The position numbers were made by a program, and so were the translations under genes. Positions 1-9,399 of a stretch of 64,000 nt of DNA are shown here, piece by piece. The stretch spans positions 31,160,003 through 31,224,002 of the forward strand of contig NC_059075.1 of assembly GCF_020497125.1 (NCBI RefSeq). The letters are read 5' to 3'. Origin of the DNA: Mauremys mutica. Lineage: Eukaryota; Chordata; Testudines; Geoemydidae. Position 1 is the stretch's first letter. Each line of letters begins with the position of its first letter. The notes below the pieces were generated by a model that did no database searches, was not told the DNA's origin, and saw only the letters and a list, made by a program, of their open reading frames with translations.

Positions 1-755
1 GTGCAAATTGCAGGCTGTTATTTCAGAGACTCAAAGGGAGTTTGAAGGAGACTGTGGGACTATCACTTGTTTCCCAGACTTTAAAGAGCTTGCTTTCATG
101 CTCTACAGAGGGTTTGGACATCATTCTGCAGAGACTGAGAGGGGTAAAATTTCCCAGAAAAGGACCCTAGAGGAGTGTATGTATGTATGTGCACATAATT
201 ATATTTTGCACTGAGACCTGCAAAAGTAATAAGTACTAAAACTTGGGGGGAAAACCCTTAAGAGTTGTTGACATTGTTCACAGTTACTTCAAGAGTTGTA
301 GGAAAACTGTTATGCATTCATAGATGGATAGATATTTAGTTCATAAATTTTCCTTTAGAGATTGTGTCATTCTCCTTCTATCTGTACAAACCCTGAAAAA
401 ACTAAACTTTGGTCTGTACTACAGCAGAAAGGTAAGCTGAAGTACTGAACAGAAAAGAAATACAATACCTGATCTTAGTATGTTGCCTTCCCCAAACTTG
501 TTATACATAAACATTTAAGCTAAGCAAGATATTATTCCATTCAGAAAAAGTCAGTGTTTAAAAGTACATCGACAAATAAAATCCGCAGCACACTTTATAT
601 ATGAAGGAGTGAAATGGTACTGAAAAGCTGTTAAAGCAGTAGCCCTCGTCGACATCATCTCACATAGGGAATTATCCTTGAGCTGATGCTAGTATGTTTA
701 AGAGCTCTGCAGTTCATGTACTAGCAATTGCTACTAGTATTCATTTATATATAGA

Positions 756-1263
756 TCCCTACCAAATTCACGGCCATGAAAAATGCATCATGGACCGTGA
801 AATCCGGTCTCCCCCATGAAATCTGGCCATTGTAGAGGGGGTCATGGTATTGCCACCCTTACTTCTGCACTACTGCTGGCGGCGGCACTGCCTTCAGAAC
901 TGGGCAGCTGGAGAGCGTTGGCTGGGAGCCCAACTCTGAAGGCAGCACTGCCACCAGCAGCAGTACAAAAGCAAGAATGGCATGATATAGTATTGCCATC
1001 CTTACTTCTGTGCTACTGCCTTCAGAGCTGGATGCTGGAGAGTGGCGGCTGCTGGCCGGGCACTCAGCTGTGAAGGCTGCACTGCTATCAGCAGCAGTGC
1101 AGAAGTAAGGGTGCCAATACCGTGACCCCCCTACAGAGCCTGGCCAACCCCGCACTCCAACCCCTTTTTGGATTGGGACTCCCATGGTTACACCACCATG
1201 AAATTTCATTAAATCTTATGACCATGAAATTTACCAAAAGGGACCATGAATTTGGTACAGCCC
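756..1263. mobile_element. hAT-like non-autonomous foldback element
   Basis: The ends form an imperfect inverted repeat: TACCAAATTCAYGGYC near 760 matches the reverse complement of the right end near 1257. The interior is itself a foldback. A segment reading 'cccttacttctgc' near 855 returns as its complement near 1098-1110, and a second direct copy begins near 990, about 142 bp after the first. I know this family as a recurrent turtle/archosaur repeat with ends of the type 'ccctaccaaattcac'. I could not settle the target-site duplication. No coding capacity is seen; ORFs across it are by-products of the palindrome. Confidence 0.7.
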
Positions 1264-1484
1264 AGTGCTTAATTTGTGCCAGGGCTTGCCAGGACTGAGC
1301 CCTGTCACCTCTAAGCTTGCCACGCCAATTATGAAAGTAAATAATTGCTTGAGCCCTGGCACCTAATTGCTTGAGCCCCAGCATCTCTTTCGTTACAAGT
1401 AGGGCCCTATTTATATACAGTAACTAGATTTCTTCCTGGTGAGAACTAGCTTGTGGGTCTCCAGTCACCTTGCAACAGTCAGGT

Positions 1485-1890
1485 CAGGGGCGGCTCTAGG
1501 CACCAGCAAAACAAGCTGGTGCCTAGGGCGGCAAAATCTAGGGGGCGTCCCCTGCGGCCGGGGGGGCGGCAGGCTGGGCCGGGGGACCTGCCGCAGTCAT
1601 GCCTGCGGGAGGTCCACTGGAGCCCGGGACGACTGGACCTGCCACAGGCATGACTGCGGGGGGGCGCTCGTCCCGCGGCTTGGCTGGACCTCCCGCAGGC
1701 ATGACTGCGGCAGCTCAAGCGGAGCCGCCGGACCCGCGAACCGTCCGCAGCCGCGGGAGGTCCAGCCGAGCCACGCGGGACCAGCGGACCCTCTGCAGTC
1801 ATGACTGCGGGAGGTCCGCTGCTCCCGCGGCTCCGGGGCGCCTCCCGCGCATGACTGCTTGGGGGGGCCAAAAACGTAGAGCCGCCCCTG
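1485..1890. mobile_element. hAT MITE, 406 bp, perfect 8-bp target duplication
   Basis: The element starts CAGGGGCGGCTCTA and ends in its reverse complement TAGAGCCGCCCCTG. It is flanked by the identical 8-mer agtcaggt at 1477-1484 and 1891-1898. An 8-bp target duplication with CAGGG termini is diagnostic of the hAT superfamily. The interior is very GC-rich, with repeated 'catgactgcgggaggtcc' units on both strands, and has no transposase. Several GC-rich ORFs overlap it and are not genes. Confidence 0.92.
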
Positions 1891-1898
1891 AGTCAGGT

Positions 1899-2838
1899 GC
1901 ATCTGCCTAGGGTTTTCAGTGATGGTCAGCAGTACATGATGTTAGTGTGAAAATGAATGTAAGGCAAACCCTCAGCTGGACCAGGGCTGCTCACTCAGCT
2001 ATGACTCACCCCTCCAGCAGAGCCTGCAGTGACTAATCTCTCAGGCATGCTGCAACAGCCTATCCAGGGGCAGGGGCTGATGACCCCCCAGACACAGGTA
2101 TTTCACACTCCCCACCAGAGCCACAACTTGGTCTGTGCAACAGCACCATTTAGCTAGGAATCTTCCTGCTGCCTCATGGTGTTACAGATTCCCTAGGCTT
2201 CCAGCCTGCCCTTGATCCTATCCCTGTTCCTGCTCCAGCCTTGCCTAAGCCTTGTTCTAGCCCGCTTCAGCTGCTCCAGCCCTGGTCCTGACCAGTTCCA
2301 GCCCTGCACCCAGATCCTGACCCCCCAGACTCTTGGACTGACTCCAGCCCAGTTGCGACTTCATCCTGCTTCCAAATTCTGACTACGATCCTGAGTTGGC
2401 ACATCTATGGACTCTGACCCTGGTTCTTACCCACGGCTCGTCCCTGGACCTCAGTTTCAGTGCTGCCCTCGGCCTGGTCCCAACTCTTCCTCCTGCTTCA
2501 ACCCTTGATATCTGTTCTCGGACACTGCTTTAACCACCAGGCATGACTGTCTAGAACTCAGAGTCTGAAAATGAGACCAGGAATGGGAACTGAATTGATG
2601 CCTGACTTTATCTGGTGCAGACCCAGTACCTTAGGCTGGCCCAAAGTAGTCCATTTGGTAAGGTGGAAGGGGAGAAGTAACAAGGTTCAATCAGAATAAT
2701 CTAACATTGGAATTCTTTGTAACATTTGGAATTACCTTTCAATTTTTACTATTTAAGGTCAACTATGCAATATCTAAATGAACAGAATGATCATACTAAT
2801 TTAGTATGACAAATCCTATGTTTCCAGAATTATTAATT
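1899..2838. repeat. CT-rich interspersed repeat and DGLUCY 3'-side intron
   Basis: From about 1960 to 2640 the plus strand is rich in irregular 'ccagcc', 'ctgctcc' and 'gactct' motifs. It resembles a CT-rich, LTR-like repeat I have seen repeatedly in turtle genomes, but I cannot name the family or its orientation. The remainder to the exon boundary is AT-rich and shows no coding signal. The next DGLUCY exon expected downstream is not visible here. Confidence 0.4.
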
Positions 2839-2870
2839 CTACAATAACTCAAGAAAAAAATTTTTTTTAC

Positions 2871-3068
2871 CTGGATCTACTCCAATTAGGCTTTCTAGCT
2901 CTCTTATCTTTTGCACAGCTGTTTCTGATGCAATGCTATAATGCAAAGGATTTTGAGAAATGCAGTGGACCTTGGGGATTTCTTTAGAGTTATGAACTGG
3001 AGCATCTTCATTCTTCAGGTCAGTAATAAACATGCACCCAGGAGAATGTGTAAAAGCCAGTGGAGACT
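2871..3068 (-). CDS. DGLUCY: DGLUCY internal exon (end of cyclase domain)
   Basis: On the minus strand this 198-bp exon follows an acceptor ending 'ctattgtag' and is followed by the donor 'gtaaaa'. It begins in phase 1 and joins the exon at 8907-9029 to give KSPLAFTHSPG, then GCMFITDLK, later HCISQNPLHYSIAS and RELESLIGVDPG. These motifs match the end of the DUF1445 (D-glutamate cyclase) part of DGLUCY, from what I remember of the human protein. The exon leaves in phase 1, so at least one more exon must follow at lower coordinates; I found none between 1 and 2870. Translation is open throughout. Confidence 0.88.
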
Positions 3069-3282
3069 CTACAATAGATGGAAAAACTTCAACTCAATAA
3101 ACTAATACAATATACTAATAACAAAAATATTATTGATAAAGCACTGGAACAATAAGAAAAATAGAAAAGTTGCATCCTAAAACATATACATGTTCCCTAC
3201 CACAAAGAGCTTACAATATAAGATGACAAGTGACACGTGAAGGGAGCTAATCAAATATATACATAAGTAACATTGTAAGTTT

Positions 3283-3320
3283 GTGTGTGTATGTGTGTAT
3301 ATATACACACACACACACAC
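3283..3320. repeat. (TG)n/(TA)n/(CA)n microsatellite
   Basis: Alternating gt, at and ac dinucleotides run for about 40 bp. The tract reads TG, then TATATA, then ACACAC, so it can fold on itself. Confidence 0.85.
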
Positions 3321-3439
3321 TAACACATCTGGAGGAAAGAACGGTGGGCTTATGAATCAGTTGAACGCATTTTCACTTAAGAAAAAGACTATATGAAAAT
3401 GGATTTAGATGATCGGGCTTATATTTTCAGAAGTGTCCC

Positions 3440-3700
3440 CATTTTTGTTACCCAGCTTGAACGATTTAGAACCTGATTTTGGAGGCACTGAGCACTTGCA
3501 GCTCCTAATGGAGTTAATCTGAAAATCAGATCTTAGATGTCTCAAGTTGGGCACCCTAAATCAGTGATAATTTTGACAATTTAGGTACAGGTGACTTGCC
3601 TACAGTCATACAATGAGTCAGTGGTACAGCTGGGATTAAAAATATAATCAGTCACCCACTTCTGTAGTACAAACACTAAACAACATTGCCTTTCTTTAGT
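3440..3700. repeat. Old amniote repeat with MIR-like core
   Basis: The segment 'ggtacaggtgacttgcctacagtcatac' onward resembles the conserved MIR/CORE-SINE core (acttgcccaaggtcacaca). Upstream, 'gaggcactgagcacttgcagctcctaatgg' resembles another ancient amniote repeat. Both are strongly diverged and were assigned by eye only. Confidence 0.5.
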
Positions 3701-4297
3701 ATCTGTATTTGCTGTATAGTAAATGTGTGTGTGAGGCAGCCTGCCCACTGTAAGCACTGCTCTAGTCCATGTTACTAAACTCACTTTGCAGAAGCACTAA
3801 AAAAATACACTGGGCCTCATTCTCCATTGCTTTTGCCTTGTGTAATCATTTAGACCCAATGTAAAACACTGCCACTTTGATTTGCAAGCATTTCACATCC
3901 ACTGTGCCCTCACTTCGCATTAAATATAAATGACTGCATAAGGTGCAGTGTAGAGCTGTGTGGAGAATGGAAATGCTGTTTCACAAAGAATCCTGAAGTT
4001 TGTTTTTGTTGTGATTTGGAACAAACCCCTAAATTTTTGAAATTCTCTGTGAAAGAAAATTCAGGAAAAATTTTTTTTTGGATCAGTCAAAAAAAAATTT
4101 TATTTTATTTTTTTTTTAGAAAATCAAAATGTTTTGTTTCAGTTGACTTTATTTTATATTGTAAAATATAATTAGGCTTGGCAAAATTAGATTTTTAAAG
4201 TAATTTTGACATGTAATATTGATGTTTATTTTTAAGCATTTTGTTATTGTTAGTGAATTAAATGTTTATAGTAGTGTAAAATTATGGTTTTAAAGAA
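3701..4297. other. AT-rich intron, no feature seen
   Basis: DGLUCY intron. Long A and T runs lie near 4070-4120. No exon, RNA gene or clear repeat terminus was found on either strand. Confidence 0.5.
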
Positions 4298-5070
4298 CAG
4301 GAAAAGCTGTGTTATCCGGCCCTGTACCAACCAGAGAGCTCTATAAACTGGCATTTCTAATCTTCATAGAAAGTCTGCTTTATAGTCCCGGTTGGTGCGA
4401 GGCCAGCAGACTCCCTATGTGGCTTCCTGGCAGTGGCGACATGTTCCTGCTGCTCCTAGGCGGAGGAAAGGCCACGAGGGGTTCAGAGTGTGGGAGGGGG
4501 GTGCAGGGCTGGGGTGCGGGGGGAGATGAGGAGCACAGGCTCTCGGACGGAGTTTGGGTGCAGGGGGGGGATTGGGGCGCGGGCTCTAGGAGGGGGGAGG
4601 GGATGCGGGGTGCTGGATCCGGGCAGGGTGCTCACCTTGGATGGCTCCGCGCAAGCAGCGACCAGTCCCTGTGGCCCTTAGATGGAAGTGCAGCTAGGTG
4701 GCTCTGCGCACGCTGCCCCCGCCCCAGCGCTAGCTCTGCAGTTCCCATTGGCTGGGAACCACAGCCAATGGGATCTGCGGGGGTGGCGCCTGTGAATGGG
4801 GGCAGCGTTTGCAGAGCTGTCTAGCTGCACCTCTGCCTAGGGGCCGCAGGGACTCATCGCTGCTTGCGGGGAGCCACCTGAGGGGAGCAACCCCAGATTC
4901 GGCACTCCGCGCACCCCAACCCTCTGCCCCGCACTCTCCCCCACACTCAAACTCCCTCCCAGAGCCTGCGCCCTGCGTGCCCCCACTCCCTCACTCTTAG
5001 TTAATCAGAAGTTTTTACTTACCAGCACCCCCCATTCTCCCAACATGCCAGATAAAAAAGCTTTTACTGT
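4298..5070. mobile_element. pogo/Tigger-like non-autonomous DNA transposon
   Basis: The left end CAGGAAAAGCTGTGTTATCCGG matches the reverse complement of the right end, which reads CAGTAAAAGCTTTTTTATCTGG. Ends with CAG followed by TATCCGG are typical of pogo/Tigger elements, which duplicate TA. TA is present on the right at 5070-5071 but is lost on the left. The interior (about 4390-4990) is GC-rich and carries the palindromic motif 'cccattggctgggaaccacagccaatggg'. The 171-aa plus-strand ORF across it is not a gene. Confidence 0.65.
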
Positions 5071-5589
5071 ATTCTCACCTTATTTTTAATCAATTAAATT
5101 TTTTTACAGTTGCTGGAAATTATGGGGAGGGTCAGGCAATAATTATTTAAGACAGTATATGTTGAGGTTCACAAAGTTAAAGCTATATAACTATCAAAAC
5201 AAAAATTGTCAATGTTACATGTCCAAATGTACAAAGTAAATATCCTTAAATCAAACTAAAGTTCTCAAGCAGCATTTTTCTTACTCTGTCTATCTGTAAA
5301 TTCAATTATTATTGATGGAAAGATTTTTTAAATCATTTTATGTATGTATGGTGAAATCTATGTTTACTGACGGTTAGCAATTAAAATCTAATCCTTCCAA
5401 GTGTATATATACACAATATAATATAAAATCTGAAAAAAATGTGAAAGAAAGCAGTTTCAAAATGAAAAATGAAAATGGTTCTTTACCAAAATGCTGAAAC
5501 GCAACATTTCTACATAACACTTTTTCTCCAGTTTTCCTCCTAAACAAAATTTTGGTGATATTAACAAGATTTTGCATTTAATTTTGATT
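5071..5589. other. AT-rich intron, no feature seen
   Basis: DGLUCY intron between the Tigger-like element and DIRS copy 1. No open frame with coding character and no repeat ends recognised. Confidence 0.5.
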
Positions 5590-5599
5590 CTGATGGAAG

Positions 5600-5820
5600 A
5601 AGAGGTTACTTATCATCTTATACAGTAACCTGAGTTCAAGTTGTTTTGTCCCTGTGGGTGCTCCATTTGAGGATGTGCGTGAGCTTGTGCACTCTCCATC
5701 AGAGATTCTTCTGCTAGTATATCCCACAGGTCCGCACCTGTATTGTATGCTGCCTTATGCTCTGGTAAGAGGGCATATAGATAAAAGCAGACCCACACCT
5801 CTCCAGTTCCTTCTCAACCT
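5600..5820. repeat. Left inverted terminal repeat of DIRS copy 1
   Basis: Matches the reverse complement of about 8520-8745. Shared blocks include 'tgggtgctcca', 'cagagattcttctgctagta' versus 'gagacctttctgctagta', and 'ctccagttc'. Divergence between the arms is high, so this is an old copy. Confidence 0.72.
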
Positions 5821-5889
5821 CAGAGCATAGTAAAAGTCCGAAGCAAAGGGGAAAGGAAGATGAACAGTGGAGCACCCATACAGAGGAAA

Positions 5890-5990
5890 CATCTCAAAGA
5901 ATTCCAGTTACTGTACAAGGTAAGTAACCTCTCCTTCTTTGAGTGTTGTCCATTTGGGTTTCTCATGAGGAGACTACCAAGCAGTACCTT
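5890..5990. repeat. Internal complementary-type region of DIRS copy 1
   Basis: The sequence 'aattccagttactgtacaaggtaagtaacctctccttctttgagtg' lies just inside the left repeat and resembles the outermost ends of the terminal repeats. DIRS elements carry an internal region matching their outer ends, used as a template in circular replication. The position fits; the role is inferred. Confidence 0.5.
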
Positions 5991-6225
5991 AATGTGGAAG
6001 AGGATGCTGAGGAGGTGGATCCAGTACAGAGTGCAGAACAGCTTCACCGAATATCATGTCCACTTTGGTGGCATGGAGTAAGGGATAATGCTGTGAAAAA
6101 TATGTGAATGCAGGACCAGATGGTGGCCTTGCAAATGTCCTTGAGGCATACCTTCCTAAGGAGGGCATTGGAAGTAGATTGAGCCTGCATGAAGTGAGTA
6201 GTGACTCTAGGAGGGTGGGTACAAT

Positions 6226-6453
6226 CAGGGCTGGCTCCAGGTTTTCTGCCACCCCAAGCAGGAAAAAAAAAAAGCAGTGGCAGCGCAATCGTGCTGCTCC
6301 ACTCTTCGGCGGCAATTCGGCAGGAGGTCCTTCACTCCAAGAGAGACTGAGGGACCCGCCTCCGAATTGCTGCCGAAGACCCGGACATGCCGCCCATTGG
6401 TATTGGCCGCCCCGAGCACCTGCTTCTTTAGCTGGTGCCTGGAGCCAGCCCTG
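6226..6453. mobile_element. hAT MITE, 228 bp, perfect 8-bp target duplication
   Basis: Starts CAGGGCTGGCTCCAGG and ends TGGAGCCAGCCCTG, a clear inverted repeat. The flanks ggtacaat at 6218-6225 and 6454-6461 are identical. The interior reads 'gccaccccaagcagg ... gccgccccgagcacctgc', the same family signature as the element at 12959. It is inserted within DIRS copy 1 and carries no coding sequence. Confidence 0.93.
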
Positions 6454-6607
6454 GGTACAATCTATAAGTCTCATAGCATGCCAAAATGCATCCTGATACC
6501 TACCCACACAGTCTCTGAGAGGAGATTGAGTGACCCATCATCGGCTCTGCAAAGCAAACTAAGAGCCTGGGAAAAACCCTGAAGGGCTTAGTTATGCCTG
6601 CTTGAAG

Positions 6608-7210
6608 TTAAAATATGTTGATATGTAGTGACAACTTTCGAGGAGTCCATTTGCCTTGGGCTTTAGGATTTTGCAGTTGAGCACTGGAGGCTATAAGGGA
6701 GGCAACCGTGGTGATGATGTGTGTGGGAGATGGACATGAGAAGGGGGTTCCCATACAGACTTTTAAAGGGTCCTTCCAGCAATTGAGGGAGTCGAGTACC
6801 ATCTGAGGGCCTGACACCTCCCTGGGAGTGTAGGTTGTCTTGTGCCTGCTGGGAGTGTAGGTTGTCTTGAGCCAGGCTTGAAGACACCAGGAGTTCAGCC
6901 TTGCATGAAGGATTACAGAAGTTCAGACTGCCTTGTGTCCCAGAAGCTGAAGACAAGTTCTCACTGTGGTTCGTGGGCTCTGCTGTAAGAATGAAGATCA
7001 GGTTGGACCTCTTGGCAAGCCTGTCCACAGGTAGGTATGTTTTGGCTGTCTCCGAGTCTATGCAGTGCATGGGTGTCAGGGTTCATATGTTGAGGCGAAG
7101 GCTTTGGGGGTGGAACAGAGCTAGGGCCTTCTTAGTGGCCAACTGGACTTCCAGGAAAGTATAGTCCTTGAGGAGCCAGTTATCCAGATACGCAACAAGG
7201 ACTATTCCTA
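6608..7210 (-). pseudogene. DIRS reverse transcriptase / RNase H fragment
   Basis: On the minus strand, reading from 7210 down, a diverged active-site block YLDNWLLKDYTF is followed by DSETAKTYLPVDRLAK and then by DSLNCWKDPLKVCMGTPFS and GKWTPRKLSLHINI. These are the palm end, connection and RNase H start of DIRS/Ty3-type polymerases. The usual YLDD reads YLDN, and the frame is broken several times, so it is non-functional. A 19-bp motif (gtgcctgctgggagtgtagg) is duplicated near 6820-6860. Confidence 0.75.
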
Positions 7211-7224
7211 ACTATTGAAGGTGG

Positions 7225-8212
7225 GTTTCGAAGCCGGAGAGAAGCCACAGCCCGGCACCTGCCAGGGACAGAGAACGCCGGCGCCCGCAGCCTGCAGCCC
7301 TGGAGTACTCTGTCCCCAGCAGGCGCGGGGCCCCGGCTTCTCTCCCCTGCTGGACACTAGGCGGGCCTCGCGCCTGCTGGGGACAGAGAACACCGGCGCC
7401 CGCAGCCTGCAGCCCCGGAGTTCTCTGTCTCCAGCAGGCGCAGGGCCATGGCTTCTCTCCGGCTTAAGCCGCGGCCCCGTGCCTGCCGGGGACCTAGAAC
7501 ACCGGTGCCCGCAGCCTGCAGCCCCGGAGTTCTCTGTCCCCGGCAGGCGCGGGGCCCCGGTTTCTCTCCCATGCTGGGCATTAGGTGGGGACCGAGAACA
7601 CTGGCGCCCGGAGAAGCCGGAGAGAAGCCGCAGCCCCACGCCTGCCAGGGACAGAGAACACCGGCGCCCGCAGCCTGCAGCCCCAGAGTTCTCTGTCCCC
7701 GGCAGGCGTGGAGCCCTGGTTTCTCTCCCATGCTGGGCACTAGGTGGGGACCGAGAACACTGGCGCCCGGAGAAGCCGGAGAGAAGCCGCAGCCCCACGC
7801 CTGCCAGGGACAGAGAACACCGGCGCCCGCAGCCTGCAGCCCCGGAGTTCTCTGTCCCCGGCAGGCGTGGAGCCCTGGTTTCTCTCCCATGCTGGGCACT
7901 AGGCGGGCCCGGTGCCTGCGGGGACCGAGAACACCGGCGCCCGGAGAAGCCGGAGAGAAGCCACAGCCCCACGCCTGCCAGGGAAAGAGAACACCGGCAC
8001 CCGCAGCCTGCGGGCCCTGGAGTTCTCTGTCCCCGGCAGGCGCAGGGCCACGGCTTCTCTCCCCTGCTGGGCACTAGGCGGGCGCACATAAATGCCCCAG
8101 CGGGCACCATGGCGCCCACAGGCACCACGTTAGGGACCACTCAGCTACGCTATTCACATAGCTGAAGTATCGTATCTTAGATCGACCCCGCACAGTAGTG
8201 TAGACAAGCTCC
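7225..8212. repeat. GC-rich tandem array of palindromic units inside a DNA element
   Basis: Units of about 160-175 bp repeat five or six times, anchored by 'cagccccacgcctgccaggga' near 7631, 7790 and 7964. Each unit contains 'cgcctgccagggacagagaa' and its near reverse complement 'ttctctgtccccggcaggcg', so every monomer can form a hairpin. The right edge 'agtgtagacaagct' near 8200-8212 resembles the terminus of a common turtle DNA element; the left terminus was not identified. The array yields ORFs of 310 and 316 aa on opposite strands, which are repeat artefacts. Confidence 0.7.
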
Positions 8213-8519
8213 AATACAGGAGAGGCAGCTGGAATGCCTATCACAGAAGGGAGAAAGACCTGTGTCAGGATTGAAAGGGCTTGAATCCTGGGGTCTTGGG
8301 CATACCCTGCCAGGAAATCTGCTACTCAAGAAGGCCTGAGAGAAAAGGGGGCTCTCAAAGAAAGAAGGAACAGATGGGGGAACCCACCTTCAAAGAACAT
8401 CTGTGCTATAAAATGTAAATTAATAACAGCAAAAACAAAACAAATATCAACAACTAAAAATTAATTATAAAACAAAAATAAAGAGTAAAAGGGCAGAAGA
8501 ATAACTGTGTCAACTAGAT

Positions 8520-8745
8520 AGCTGGTACCACAGAACTCCATCTCAAGCTGCAGGCAGTTAAGAATGAACTGGAGTAGCATGGGTCCACTCCTCCCTACAT
8601 ATTTGCATACTGGAGCACAAGGAGGTGTACAGCGCAGGTGCGGCCGTGCAGGCACTACTAGCAGAAAGGTCTCCAAGAGTGCATGGGCATGTGCACAACC
8701 ACATGTGGAGCACCCATAGGGAAAATAACTCAATGAACTGTTCCA
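8520..8745. repeat. Right inverted terminal repeat of DIRS copy 1
   Basis: Inverted partner of about 5600-5820. Its complement carries 'tatgggtgctccacatgtggttgtgcacatgc' like other DIRS ends in this window. Confidence 0.72.
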
Positions 8746-8906
8746 ACAGAAAATGAGTCCATCAAAGATTTTTCATCCTGCTCTAGTTCAGGGCAATGAA
8801 GATCAGACCCACTAACCACATCCTGCCAATAAGAACTCTCTCAGTGTACAGTGAGCAACATAAAAATGAAACCACTGTTATCTCAAACATAAAAAGTCCA
8901 TCATAC

Positions 8907-9029
8907 TGCAGTTGCTGACTGCTTCCACCCCTGTTACTCCGCAGGCCCAAAACACTGGAACATCCTGAGGGTGAGGCTGAACTGGATCTCCATAGTCTGG
9001 GCTGGAAAGGTTTTGGATTCCTAATAGGC
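8907..9029 (-). CDS. DGLUCY: DGLUCY internal exon (cyclase domain)
   Basis: This 123-bp minus-strand exon has acceptor 'gtttgtcaatcatag' and donor 'gtatga'. Joined to the exon at 11060-11210 it reads HIGNPG then [16 protein letters not shown] and [10 protein letters not shown], which is the strongly conserved DUF1445 motif (bacterial relatives read HIGDP..LGI.DL..PD.GD, then VPVFWACG). It begins and ends in phase 1, in register with both neighbours. It lies just beyond DIRS copy 1 and has no stop. DGLUCY converts D-glutamate to 5-oxo-D-proline in mitochondria. Confidence 0.92.
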
Positions 9030-9399
9030 CTATGATTGACAAACAGTAAAAACGACATTAAATTCCAGCAAAGCAGTAATGGTATAAAGCTGAGCTCATG
9101 CAGTGACACTGTGTTAAAACTGCAGCATGAAAAACAGTAATAGCAAGGCCAACCTATGACTCAACTGGCCTGTTAGGTTCCCTTAGCATGCATGTATGTG
9201 TCCTCGATTCCTGTCCTAATATTACACGCCTTACATTTTTTTTGTATATTAGTAAAACATGGATGATGACATTTTATTACATATTATATCTGGCTATATC
9301 TGAGACAAATGAAAACCTGCTGAGCACTCTCTGAATTTTACAGTTCCTAGGAAACATTCTTACAATATCTGATCTATTCACTCAAGAGATACTTTCATA

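Larger units (their letters stand above)
5590..8760 (-). mobile_element. DIRS-like retrotransposon copy 1, internally deleted and nested
   Basis: The outer 200 bp at each end are inverted copies of one another: 'gtccctgtgggtgctcca' near 5650 reappears as its complement near 8705-8725, followed in both by matching blocks. Inverted rather than direct terminal repeats are the hallmark of DIRS elements. Between them, the minus strand encodes degraded reverse transcriptase and RNase H. A hAT MITE (6226-6453) and a GC-rich tandem-repeat element (about 7225-8212) have inserted, and most of the gag-side sequence is missing. It sits in a DGLUCY intron in the sense orientation. Confidence 0.8.

Noticed and set aside
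1..214. 68-aa plus-strand ORF and candidate splice sites at the window start, as an exon
   Set aside because: Neither strand gives a frame resembling the next DGLUCY exon, and the plus ORF has no recognised motif.
7208..8165. Long ORFs of 310 and 316 aa on opposite strands
   Set aside because: Both arise from the GC-rich tandem array; the repeated self-complementary units lack stops in several frames at once. No domain or splice context.
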